Positions 1 to 5,405 of a stretch of 7,181 nt of DNA are shown here, piece after piece; the first letter of the stretch is position 1, and each line of letters begins with the position of its first letter. The translations under genes and the position numbers were made by a program. The DNA is from Campylobacter sp. (GTDB taxonomy: Bacteria; Campylobacterota; Campylobacteria; Campylobacterales; Campylobacteraceae), in NCBI GenBank assembly GCA_024680445.1, contig JAILCJ010000224.1, positions 1 to 7,181 of the forward strand. The letters are read 5' to 3'. The notes under the pieces were generated by a model. It searched no databases. It saw only the letters and a list, made by a program, of their open reading frames with translations, and was not told the DNA's origin.

Positions 1-160
1 ATATTATTTCACCCCAGAACAGCTAAAAGAACTCTTTAACTCTGGTAAATTAGACAAAAAACTAAATCCAACCATACCAGCCATTTATAGAGAGCATTTT
101 CCGGAGGATTTAAGAGAAAAGATACTAAAATTTGGCAGAGAAAGAGGAATCAAAGACTAA
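1..160 (+). CDS. C-terminal end of an unrecognised protein (partial, 5' end outside window)
   Basis: An open frame enters from the left edge (first full codon at base 2) and ends at TAA 158-160, giving 52 residues that begin YYFTPEQLKELF and end KFGRERGIKD. The segment is charged, probably helical, and has no membrane segment or cysteine. It holds a Pro/Tyr-containing turn (LNPTIPAIYREHFPEDL) between two amphipathic stretches, which suggests the tail of a soluble cytoplasmic protein. I do not recognise the family. Coding is supported by the uninterrupted frame up to the edge and by the terminator hairpin starting six bases after the stop. It converges with the M48 protease gene on the other strand. 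Confidence 0.65.
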   Translation, partial: YYFTPEQLKELFNSGKLDKKLNPTIPAIYREHFPEDLREKILKFGRERGIKD

Positions 161-165
161 ATTTT

Positions 166-221
166 ACAAAATTTCTTAGCCAAAAAAGCTAAGAAATTTT
201 GTTGATTTTATTTATTTTTTG
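166..221 (+). terminator. Rho-independent terminator of the left-edge gene
   Basis: A perfect 15-bp inverted repeat (166-180 pairing with 188-202) encloses a 7-base A-rich loop and is followed on the + strand by a T-rich run to 221. It starts six bases after the upstream stop codon. The T-rich run overlaps the last codons of the convergent M48 gene, whose stop is at 208-210. On the - strand the hairpin also lies just past that gene's stop, but what follows there is A-rich rather than T-rich, so termination in that direction is less certain. Confidence 0.85.
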
Positions 222-1008
222 AAGCTAGATAAAGTGGCATAACGATTTGTGATATTTGTTGCAAATCTTGTATACGACTTTCATTTGAAGGGTGAGTGCT
301 AAGAAATTCTGGTGTTTTGCCACCTGAAACTTTATTCATTTTTATCCATACATTTATGGCTTCGTTTGGATTATATCCAGCTCTTGCCATAAGTTCTGTT
401 CCTATGCGATCGGCTTCTGTTTCGTGAGATCTAGAAAAAGGTAGACTTATGCCATAAACGGCAAGGGTATTTATAGCATTAGCATCCACGCCTGTTGCAG
501 CAGAAGCAGCGATAACACCGATGGTTTTAAGTTGTTCTGTGCTAGCTTGTTCGCGGCTATGTTCTCTTAAAGCGTGTGCGATCTCGTGTCCGACTACGGC
601 GGCTATTTCCCCGTCAGTAAGGTTTAATTGTTTGATGATACCGCTATAAACGACGATTCTACCGCCCGGCATACACCATGCATTAAGAACATTTTCATTT
701 ACGACATTGACTTGCCAGTTCCATTTAAGTGCGTCATCTCTAAATGCACCGACTTGTGCGATAAGTCTTTTTGAGATAGCTCTTACTCGTTTTGTAAGGA
801 CAGGATCGGTATTTAGAGTGCCTTTGTTTTTGGATTGGGCAACGACTTTGGCATAAGAAAGTTTTGAAGTTTCGTCCATACTTTCTTGGGAAACTAGCAT
901 TAATTGTTTGCTATCAACGCCAACAAGACCTGATTTTGTCGTGCTTGCAAAGCAACCAACGAAAAAAATCACAACAAAGATAAGGCTTAAAATTTTACGC
1001 ATTTTCAT
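208..1008 (-). CDS. M48-family zinc metalloprotease, predicted lipoprotein (LoiP/YggG-like)
   Basis: This encodes a 266-residue secreted metallopeptidase, probably envelope-anchored and acting in protein quality control. From the chosen start, residues 4-17 form a basic-then-hydrophobic signal segment ending FFVGC. Cys19 is a plausible lipidation site, although the Phe at -3 is not the commonest lipobox residue. The catalytic zinc motif HEIAH lies at residues 141-145 within VVGHEIAHALREHS. The third ligand motif ETEAD (Glu196, Asp200) is followed by RIG, and a late STHPSNESRI stretch (about 237-246) is also typical of M48 proteins of this size. The start is ATG 1008 because AAAGGA (1016-1021 on the complement) lies seven bases upstream. 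A TTG 18 bases further upstream would make a longer frame but has no comparable ribosome site and would put charged residues before the signal peptide. The gene appears monocistronic, convergent with the left-edge gene and divergent from ribE. The substrate is unknown. Confidence 0.9.
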   Translation of the reverse strand: MKMRKILSLIFVVIFFVGCFASTTKSGLVGVDSKQLMLVSQESMDETSKLSYAKVVAQSKNKGTLNTDPVLTKRVRAISKRLIAQVGAFRDDALKWNWQVNVVNENVLNAWCMPGGRIVVYSGIIKQLNLTDGEIAAVVGHEIAHALREHSREQASTEQLKTIGVIAASAATGVDANAINTLAVYGISLPFSRSHETEADRIGTELMARAGYNPNEAINVWIKMNKVSGGKTPEFLSTHPSNESRIQDLQQISQIVMPLYLASKNK

Positions 1009-1015
1009 GGGCAAG

Positions 1016-1021
1016 TCCTTT
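1016..1021 (-). promoter_or_regulatory. Ribosome binding site that fixes the M48 protease start
   Basis: The complement reads AAAGGA, seven bases before ATG 1008-1006. This supports that ATG over the upstream TTG at 1026 and the downstream ATG at 1002. Confidence 0.75.
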
Positions 1022-1035
1022 AACAAAGTTTTGTA

Positions 1036-1044
1036 ATTGTAACA
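1036..1044 (-). promoter_or_regulatory. Possible extended -10 promoter for the M48 protease gene
   Basis: The complement reads TGTTACAAT, close to the extended -10 form TGnTATAAT, about 28 bases upstream of the start codon and within strongly A/T-rich DNA. There is no convincing -35 hexamer, which is usual for the housekeeping promoters of Campylobacter relatives. Inferred from pattern only. Confidence 0.4.
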
Positions 1045-1090
1045 AAAATTTTAAAAATTTTGCATTAAAATAAAATTAAGCCATTTAGGC

Positions 1091-1096
1091 TATTAT
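1091..1096 (+). promoter_or_regulatory. Possible -10 box for the ribE-pgeF-flhX cluster
   Basis: TATTAT lies 26 bases before the preferred ribE start and is preceded by A/T-rich tracts. No clear -35 element is seen. This gap is the only non-coding DNA upstream of the three overlapping genes, so a promoter is expected here, but the exact box is a guess. Confidence 0.3.
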
Positions 1097-1122
1097 TTGA
1101 CATTAAAATTTAAGGTGAAATG

Positions 1123-1740
1123 ATGTTTAACGGACTTATCAGAGAAATCGCAAATGTCAAATCTTATTCAAACAATACCCTTGTTTTAAAAGCAAATTAT
1201 CGACCAAATTTAGGCGATAGCATAGCGGTAAATGGTGCGTGTTTGAGCGTAACTCAAATTTTTTCAGATGCTTTTAGTGTAGAGTTAAGTGCCGAAACTA
1301 GGGCTAAAATCGCAACACAAAATTTAAAAGCTAGGGTACATATAGAACCGGCTATGAAATTAGGCGAGCGAATAGACGGGCATTTGGTGCAAGGTCATAT
1401 AGACGCTATCGGAGAAATTTATCAAATTTCACGCAAAGAAAATGGAGTGGATTTTTTTATAAAACTTCCGAAAAAAATCATGCCTTTGATGGCTGATAAA
1501 GGCAGTGTTTGCATAGACGGCGTAAGCCTTACGATAAATGAAGTTTTACCAGAGGCCATAAGGCTAACTATTATACCTATCACATTTACGCAAACTCTTT
1601 TTTGTGAATATAAAGTCGGCAGGCTTGTAAATATAGAAAGCGATTTGTTAGCTCGTTATGTGGCAAGGCAGTTTGGTTTTAAAAACGAGCAAAGGCCTTT
1701 ATCGTGGGACGAAGCACAACATATAGCGAGTTTGTACTGA
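1123..1740 (+). CDS. ribE: Riboflavin synthase (alpha-type, trimeric)
   Basis: This enzyme performs the last step of riboflavin synthesis, the dismutation of two 6,7-dimethyl-8-ribityllumazine molecules into riboflavin and the pyrimidinedione. The 205-residue length is normal, and the two tandem lumazine-binding barrels are visible. The first opens MFNGLIREI and carries GDSIAVNGACLSVT (residues 31-44), where Ser33 and Cys40 have the spacing of the family's active-site Ser/Cys. The second contains HLVQGHID (87-94) and GSVCIDGVSLTINEV (127-141). The tail NIESDLLARYVAR (170-182) is the usual trimerisation/active-site strand and helix. ATG 1123 is preferred over the adjacent ATG 1120 because AAGG at 1112-1115 is seven bases from it and the protein then starts MFNG, as in the family. 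The stop overlaps the next gene (TGATG). Some Helicobacter annotations use ribC for this enzyme. Confidence 0.95.
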   Translation: MFNGLIREIANVKSYSNNTLVLKANYRPNLGDSIAVNGACLSVTQIFSDAFSVELSAETRAKIATQNLKARVHIEPAMKLGERIDGHLVQGHIDAIGEIYQISRKENGVDFFIKLPKKIMPLMADKGSVCIDGVSLTINEVLPEAIRLTIIPITFTQTLFCEYKVGRLVNIESDLLARYVARQFGFKNEQRPLSWDEAQHIASLY

Positions 1741-2447
1741 TGAAAAATTTAGACATAGTTTTTGAAAATTCCGATATTTTAGCTGGTTTTAGCAATCGTT
1801 TTGGCGGACTTAGTCAGGGCAAATTTGAAAGTTTAAATTTGGCAGACCATGTCGGTGATGATATACAAAAAGTTTTGCAAAATCGTGAAATTTTTAGGCA
1901 AAAAATCGGTGCGAAAAAACTCAAATTTATGCGTCAAATTCACTCAAATATAGTAAAAATTTTAGAAGATGAAAACGAAGAGCTTGGCGAGTGCGACGGC
2001 GTTATAAGCAAGATTGGCGGACTTGGAATTTGTGTTTTGGTTGCGGACTGTTCGCCTGTTATACTCATAGATGAAAAAGTAAAGCTTGTAGCCGTTTTAC
2101 ACGCTGGACGAGCCGGTGTGATAAGTAAAATTTGCACAAAGGGTGTAAATTTGATGAGAGAAAAATTTGCGTGCAGGGACATAAAAGCCTTTGTTGGGGC
2201 AAATATAAAGGCAAGAAATTATGAAATAGGCGAGTTAGATCTTGGCGAATTTAACCGCTATAAAATAGGCAAAAATTTTGATATAAACGCCGCTTTAAAA
2301 GATGAATTTTTGGAGCTTGGCATAAAAGAATTTAGCTTTGATAGCCGCTGTACTTTTGAAAGTGATGAGTTATTTTCATACCGAAAAAGCGGAGTTACGG
2401 GTAGATTTTGTGCCTTTGCGATGATAAAGGAAAAACATGCCTTATGA
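1740..2447 (+). CDS. pgeF: PgeF/YfiH-family multicopper-oxidase-like (laccase-domain) purine nucleoside phosphorylase or peptidoglycan editing factor
   Basis: A 235-residue protein of the DUF152/laccase-domain family, now known as purine nucleoside phosphorylase/adenosine deaminase-type enzymes and, in E. coli, as a factor that keeps wrong amino acids out of cell-wall precursors. The conserved metal/active-site residues are visible: His68 in RQIHSN, Cys104 in VADCSPV, and His121 in LHAGRAG. Other family marks are the opening GFSNRFGGLS, CDGVIS (85-90), FVGANI (151-156), YEIGE (161-165), and the C-terminal SYRKSGVTGRF (213-223). The usual HAGWRG motif reads HAGRAG here. ATG 1740 overlaps the ribE stop by one base (TGATG) with no clear ribosome site, implying translational coupling. 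A GTG at 1704 in the same frame would extend the protein inside ribE, but with non-family residues. The last 11 bases overlap the next gene. Confidence 0.88.
   Translation: MKNLDIVFENSDILAGFSNRFGGLSQGKFESLNLADHVGDDIQKVLQNREIFRQKIGAKKLKFMRQIHSNIVKILEDENEELGECDGVISKIGGLGICVLVADCSPVILIDEKVKLVAVLHAGRAGVISKICTKGVNLMREKFACRDIKAFVGANIKARNYEIGELDLGEFNRYKIGKNFDINAALKDEFLELGIKEFSFDSRCTFESDELFSYRKSGVTGRFCAFAMIKEKHAL
2426..2431 (+). promoter_or_regulatory. Ribosome binding site of the FlhX-like gene, inside pgeF
   Basis: AAAGGA lies five bases before ATG 2437 and within the 3' end of pgeF. A good site here supports independent translation of the small downstream gene despite the 11-base overlap. Confidence 0.7.
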
Positions 2448-2652
2448 GGATTTTAAGCCCAGCGACCCTGTGGCTTTTAAGATCATACAAAATGCCAAAG
2501 AATTTGGTGTGGATTTGCTTGAAAATGAAAATTTACTTAGCGAATTTTTAAAAACTGCTACTACAAATTTAAAGCAAGAAGAACGAGAAAAGATAGAAGA
2601 AATTTTTGTAAAGTTAATGAAAATCGAAGAAGATGTTCAGCTAAGTAAATAA
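2437..2652 (+). CDS. Small FlhB C-terminal-domain-like protein (FlhX/FlhB2 type)
   Basis: A 71-residue acidic cytoplasmic protein with no membrane segment. Residues 13-39 (AFKIIQNAKEFGVDLLENENLLSEFLK) follow the pattern of the last part of the FlhB/YscU cytoplasmic domain: an A-x-x-I helix, a short beta strand after G-V, then E-N/D-x-x-L leading into a helix. Residues 46-64 (KQEEREKIEEIFVKLMKIE) match the terminal helix of that domain. The NPTH autocleavage motif and the membrane domain of full FlhB are absent, as in stand-alone FlhX. In Helicobacter pylori the FlhB2/FlhX gene also lies directly after riboflavin synthase, as I recall, which supports the call. There FlhX can substitute for the C-terminal part of FlhB in flagellar export. 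The assignment is by eye. The alternative is an unrelated conserved hypothetical. Confidence 0.62.
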   Translation: MPYEDFKPSDPVAFKIIQNAKEFGVDLLENENLLSEFLKTATTNLKQEEREKIEEIFVKLMKIEEDVQLSK

Positions 2653-2704
2653 TCAAATTTGAATAATTATCCTAAAATTTATCTTAATTTCAGTCAAATT
2701 TTAG

Positions 2705-2710
2705 TAAAAT
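2705..2710 (+). promoter_or_regulatory. Probable -10 box for the rpsB-tsf-ABC operon
   Basis: TAAAAT sits in A/T-rich DNA about 107 bases before the rpsB start. Transcription from it would begin near 2716-2718 and give a leader of roughly 100 bases containing the structured element at 2739-2796. No good -35 hexamer is seen. Confidence 0.42.
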
Positions 2711-2738
2711 CACCGCTCATTTCACACGCATCAATCCT

Positions 2739-2802
2739 AAATTTAGTTGGCATTTGCCTAAGGGGTGCGGAGGAATAAACTAAATTTCACGGCAAAGTCC
2801 GT
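2739..2802 (+). ncRNA. Candidate structured rpsB leader RNA (H-type pseudoknot), possible S2 autoregulatory element
   Basis: Helix 1 is a perfect 10-bp pairing of 2739-2748 with 2778-2787. Its 29-base loop contains UUUGCC (2753-2758), which is exactly complementary to GGCAAA (2791-2796) just 3' of helix 1, so a pseudoknot can form. A competing short hairpin pairs ACGG (2789-2792) with CCGU (2799-2802) and would exclude the second helix. The loop also holds a purine-rich GGAGGAA (2769-2775) with no start codon nearby. The real rpsB ribosome site is only nine bases downstream of the pseudoknot. Autogenous control of rpsB by S2 is established in E. coli. The link here is inference. Confidence 0.45.
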
Positions 2803-2804
2803 AT

Positions 2805-2810
2805 AAGGAG
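2805..2810 (+). promoter_or_regulatory. rpsB ribosome binding site
   Basis: AAGGAG lies six bases before ATG 2817 and is the strongest Shine-Dalgarno in the window. It directly follows the leader structure, so folding upstream could change its access. Confidence 0.8.
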
Positions 2811-2816
2811 AAACTC

Positions 2817-3608
2817 ATGGTAACAATGAGAGATTTACTCGAGTGCGGTGTACATTTTGGACACCAAACCCGCAGATGGAACCCAAAGATGAAAAAATAC
2901 ATCTTTGGCGAGAGAAAAGGTATCTATATCATAGATCTACAAAAAACTATCCGCTATTTCCGCTACACTTACAATGTTGTTCGTGACGCAGCAGCAGAGG
3001 GCAAAACCATACTTTTTGTTGGTACAAAAAAACAAGCCGTTGAAGCTATCAAAGAATACGCTGAAAAATGTGGCATGCCTTATGTAAATCATCGCTGGCT
3101 TGGCGGTATGATGACGAATTTCAGCACTATTCGCCAAAGCATACGCAAACTTGAAGTTATCGAACAAATGGAAGAAGATGGCTCTATAAACCTTTTAACT
3201 AAAAAAGAAGCCCTTATGCTTCGTCGTAAAAAAGAAAAACTTTTAGCAACTCTTGGCGGTATCAGAAATATGAAAAACTTGCCTGATATGGTATTTGTAG
3301 TCGATACTGTTAAAGAAAAAATCGCCGTTGCCGAGGCAAATCGCCTAAAAATGCCTGTCGTTGCACCGATAGATACTAACTGCGATCCAGATGTTGTTAC
3401 TTATCCTATCCCGGGAAATGACGATGCTATCCGCTCTGTTCAACTATTTTGCCAAGAAATGGCAGAGGCTATCAATGAGGGCAAAAGCTTGTTAGAACAA
3501 GACGCTCAACCAGCCGACGAAGAGAGCCAAAAAGCTACACAAGAAGAAAAAGATGAAGTTTTGGCAGATGCCATGAGCGAAGAAGATTTTGACGGAGATG
3601 ATGAATAA
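2817..3608 (+). CDS. rpsB: 30S ribosomal protein S2
   Basis: Ribosomal protein S2, a late-binding protein of the 30S subunit head/body junction that works with S1. The 263-residue product has the full family pattern: N-terminal [22 protein letters not shown] (4-25), FVGTKKQA (67-74), [12 protein letters not shown] (91-102), [12 protein letters not shown] (146-157), and [21 protein letters not shown] (184-204). The C-terminal extension (about 225-263) is very rich in Asp and Glu and probably unstructured, as seen in many Campylobacter-type S2 proteins. ATG 2817 agrees with the ribosome site. A second in-frame ATG at codon 4 is less well placed. The TAA overlaps the tsf ATG by one base (TAATG), so the pair is translationally coupled, the order found in most bacteria. 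Confidence 0.98.
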   Translation: MVTMRDLLECGVHFGHQTRRWNPKMKKYIFGERKGIYIIDLQKTIRYFRYTYNVVRDAAAEGKTILFVGTKKQAVEAIKEYAEKCGMPYVNHRWLGGMMTNFSTIRQSIRKLEVIEQMEEDGSINLLTKKEALMLRRKKEKLLATLGGIRNMKNLPDMVFVVDTVKEKIAVAEANRLKMPVVAPIDTNCDPDVVTYPIPGNDDAIRSVQLFCQEMAEAINEGKSLLEQDAQPADEESQKATQEEKDEVLADAMSEEDFDGDDE

Positions 3609-4672
3609 TGCAAATCACAGCACAAATGGTAAAAGAGCTTCGCGAAACCAGCGGAGCAGGTATGATGGACTGCAAAAAAGCCCTAAGCGAAACAGACGGA
3701 GATATGCAAAAAGCTATCGATTTGCTTCGTGAAAAAGGTCTTGGACAGGCTGCTAAAAAAGCAAGTCGTCTAGCAAGTGAAGGTTTAGTAAGCGTTGTTG
3801 TTTGTGATGAGTGCAAAATGGCAACCATAAGCGAGATAAACTCTGAAACAGATTTTGTTGCGAGAAATCCACAATTTCAAGCACTCACAAAAGACACAAC
3901 AGCTCATATTCAAGAAAAAGCTATAAAATCAGTTGATGAACTAAACACAAGCACTATAAATGGTGTCAAATTTGAAGATTATTTCAAAGGTCAAATCGCA
4001 ACCATCGGCGAAAATTTGGTAGTTCGTCGCTTTGAAAGCGTTTTGGCTCCACAAAACGGCGTTGTAAATGGCTATGTGCACTCAAACGGCAGAGTTGGCG
4101 TTATCATAGCAGCAAAATGCGAAAATGAAGCAGTAGCTAAAAAAGCACAAGAATTTATTCGCAGTCTTTGCATGCACGCAGCCGCAATGAAACCTAGCGT
4201 TATAAGCTATAAAGATTTGGATAAAGATTTTGTAGCCAAAGAGTACATCGCCCTTAAAGCCGAGCTTGAAAAAGATAACGAAGAGTTAAAAAGACTTGGT
4301 AAAACCCTTCACCATATCCCAGAATACGCAAGCCGTGCTCAAATCGGTGAAGCAGAGCTTGCAAAAGCGAAAAAAGCCATAGAAGAAGAACTAAAAGCCG
4401 AAGGCAAACCTGAAAAAATTTGGGATAAAATCATGCCGGGCAAGATAGAAAGATTTTATGCTGATAACACAGTTTTGGATCAAAGGCTAACCCTTCTTGG
4501 TCAATTTTTCGTAATGGACGATAAAAAAACCGTAGAACAAGTTATAGCCGAAAAAGGCAAAGAATTTGGCGGAAAGATCGAAATCGTTTCATATGTTCGC
4601 TTTGAACTTGGCGAAGGCTTAGAGAAAAAAGTCGATGATTTTGCAGCCGAAGTTGCAGCACAAATGGCATAA
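3608..4672 (+). CDS. tsf: Elongation factor Ts
   Basis: EF-Ts is the nucleotide exchange factor that regenerates EF-Tu-GTP in the cytoplasm. It starts with the UBA-like domain (residues 1-55, VKELRETSGAGMMDCKKAL and LREKGLGQAAKKA), followed by the EF-Tu contact motif TDFVARN (81-87). The core and dimerisation regions run through HVSN-like VHSNGRVGVIIAAKCENEA (157-175) and end with LGQFFVMDDKKTVEQVI (297-313). At 354 residues it is about 70 longer than the E. coli protein. Much of the extra length is a charged insertion between VAKEYIALKAEL (209-220) and ELKAEGKPEKI (261-271), a form shared by Campylobacter and Helicobacter EF-Ts. GGAG at 3594-3597 may serve as ribosome site, ten bases from the ATG. 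The TAA overlaps the next start by one base. Confidence 0.97.
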   Translation: MQITAQMVKELRETSGAGMMDCKKALSETDGDMQKAIDLLREKGLGQAAKKASRLASEGLVSVVVCDECKMATISEINSETDFVARNPQFQALTKDTTAHIQEKAIKSVDELNTSTINGVKFEDYFKGQIATIGENLVVRRFESVLAPQNGVVNGYVHSNGRVGVIIAAKCENEAVAKKAQEFIRSLCMHAAAMKPSVISYKDLDKDFVAKEYIALKAELEKDNEELKRLGKTLHHIPEYASRAQIGEAELAKAKKAIEEELKAEGKPEKIWDKIMPGKIERFYADNTVLDQRLTLLGQFFVMDDKKTVEQVIAEKGKEFGGKIEIVSYVRFELGEGLEKKVDDFAAEVAAQMA

Positions 4673-5316
4673 TGGAAATTTTAAGAGCGTCTAATCTCAA
4701 ATTTGCGTATGATTATACGCTCTTTGAAAATGTAAATTTAAGCATAAAGCAGGGCGAAAGCTCTGCTATCCTTGGTGTTAGCGGTTGCGGTAAAAGCACC
4801 TTGCTACACATACTTTCAACACTTTTAAAACCAAATTTGGGCGAAGTTTTTTACGATAACAAATCCCTTTATAAACTTAGCGAAAACGAGCTTATCAAAA
4901 TTCGCCGTAATGATTTTGGCATAATCTTTCAATCCCACTATCTTTTCAAAGGTTTTAACGCCCTTGAAAATATCGAACTAGCAAGCATTTTATCCAACAA
5001 AAGCATAGATGTTGATGTTTTAAAATCTCTTAAAATTTCAGAGCTTATGAAACAAAAAGTTGGTGAACTTAGTGGCGGACAGCAACAAAGGGTAAGCATA
5101 GCAAGGGTAATGATGAAAAAACCACGTATTATTTTTGCAGATGAACCTACCGGCAACCTCGATAAACAAACCGCAAACGAAGTCATGGCGTCTATTGTTA
5201 GCTATATCAAGCAAAACGAAGCAAGTTTGATTTTAGTTACTCACGATAACGAGCTAGCAAGTAATTGCGACAATATTTATAAGTTAGAAAACAAAAGTTT
5301 TAATAAAATTAAATAG
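4672..5316 (+). CDS. ABC transporter ATP-binding protein, LolD/MacB/FtsE class
   Basis: A complete 214-residue ABC ATPase that would power a membrane partner. Visible motifs: Walker A GVSGCGKST (35-43), Q-loop Gln87 in GIIFQSHYLF, signature LSGGQQQR (133-140), Walker B IIFADE (153-158) followed by PTGNLD (159-164), and switch His191 in LVTHD. The single domain, short length, and PTGNLD-type D-loop place it with the LolD/MacB/FtsE group, which acts in lipoprotein release, mechanotransmission or efflux rather than nutrient import. No permease lies next to it, because galU follows after its own promoter region, so the partner must be encoded elsewhere. Its ATG overlaps the tsf stop (TAATG) and has no ribosome site of its own. 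In Campylobacter jejuni an ABC ATPase also follows tsf. LolD is the best guess for function but is not proven. Confidence 0.9.
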   Translation: MEILRASNLKFAYDYTLFENVNLSIKQGESSAILGVSGCGKSTLLHILSTLLKPNLGEVFYDNKSLYKLSENELIKIRRNDFGIIFQSHYLFKGFNALENIELASILSNKSIDVDVLKSLKISELMKQKVGELSGGQQQRVSIARVMMKKPRIIFADEPTGNLDKQTANEVMASIVSYIKQNEASLILVTHDNELASNCDNIYKLENKSFNKIK

Positions 5317-5362
5317 CTTTATAATTTTTAACATAAAACACTTTGTTTAAAGGCTATTTTAT
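5311..5362 (+). terminator. Weak possible terminator after the ABC ATPase gene
   Basis: Bases 5311-5317, spanning the stop codon, pair perfectly with 5353-5359 (7 bp), and flanking TTTA/TAAA can extend the stem inward past one bulged G. The loop is long, about 25-35 bases, and may fold further. Only a short, mostly stem-internal T run follows. It lies between the operon end and the galU promoter region, so the position suits a terminator, but the structure is weak. Confidence 0.3.
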
Positions 5363-5373
5363 TCATGTTAAGA

Positions 5374-5379
5374 TAAAAT
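5374..5379 (+). promoter_or_regulatory. Possible -10 box for galU-pgi
   Basis: TAAAAT, 26 bases before the galU ATG, is preceded by T-rich and A-rich tracts in the manner of Campylobacter housekeeping promoters. The ribosome site AAGGAA at 5395-5400 follows, five bases from the start. Confidence 0.4.
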
Positions 5380-5405
5380 TATCTAAAATTTTTTAAGGAA
5401 ATTTT

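Noticed and set aside
1045..1122. FMN riboswitch ahead of riboflavin synthase
   Set aside because: The gap is too short and too A/T-rich, and it lacks the conserved G/C-rich multi-helix core expected of that riboswitch.
1940..2182. Open frame of 80 codons on the - strand inside pgeF
   Set aside because: It lies fully antisense to a well-supported gene, has a Ser/Thr/Pro-rich composition typical of shadow frames, and has no ribosome site.
2653..2662. TCAAATTTGA palindrome after the FlhX-like gene as a terminator
   Set aside because: It has no loop and no T-run, so it could not form a working terminator hairpin. Read-through into rpsB remains possible.
2698..2710. 13-base palindrome (ATTTTA-G-TAAAAT) upstream of rpsB as an operator
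   Set aside because: It is pure A/T apart from the centre base and overlaps the likely -10 box. Such symmetry is common by chance in DNA this A/T-rich.
2747..2762. Possible sigma-54 promoter (TTGGCA...) upstream of rpsB
   Set aside because: The GG at 2749-2750 is not followed by GC at the required 10-base distance, and rpsB is a housekeeping gene. The bases fit better as part of the leader structure.
3535..3828. Open frame of 97 codons on the - strand across the rpsB/tsf junction
   Set aside because: It is antisense to two certain genes and shows no recognisable protein pattern. It is a by-product of codon use in rpsB and tsf.
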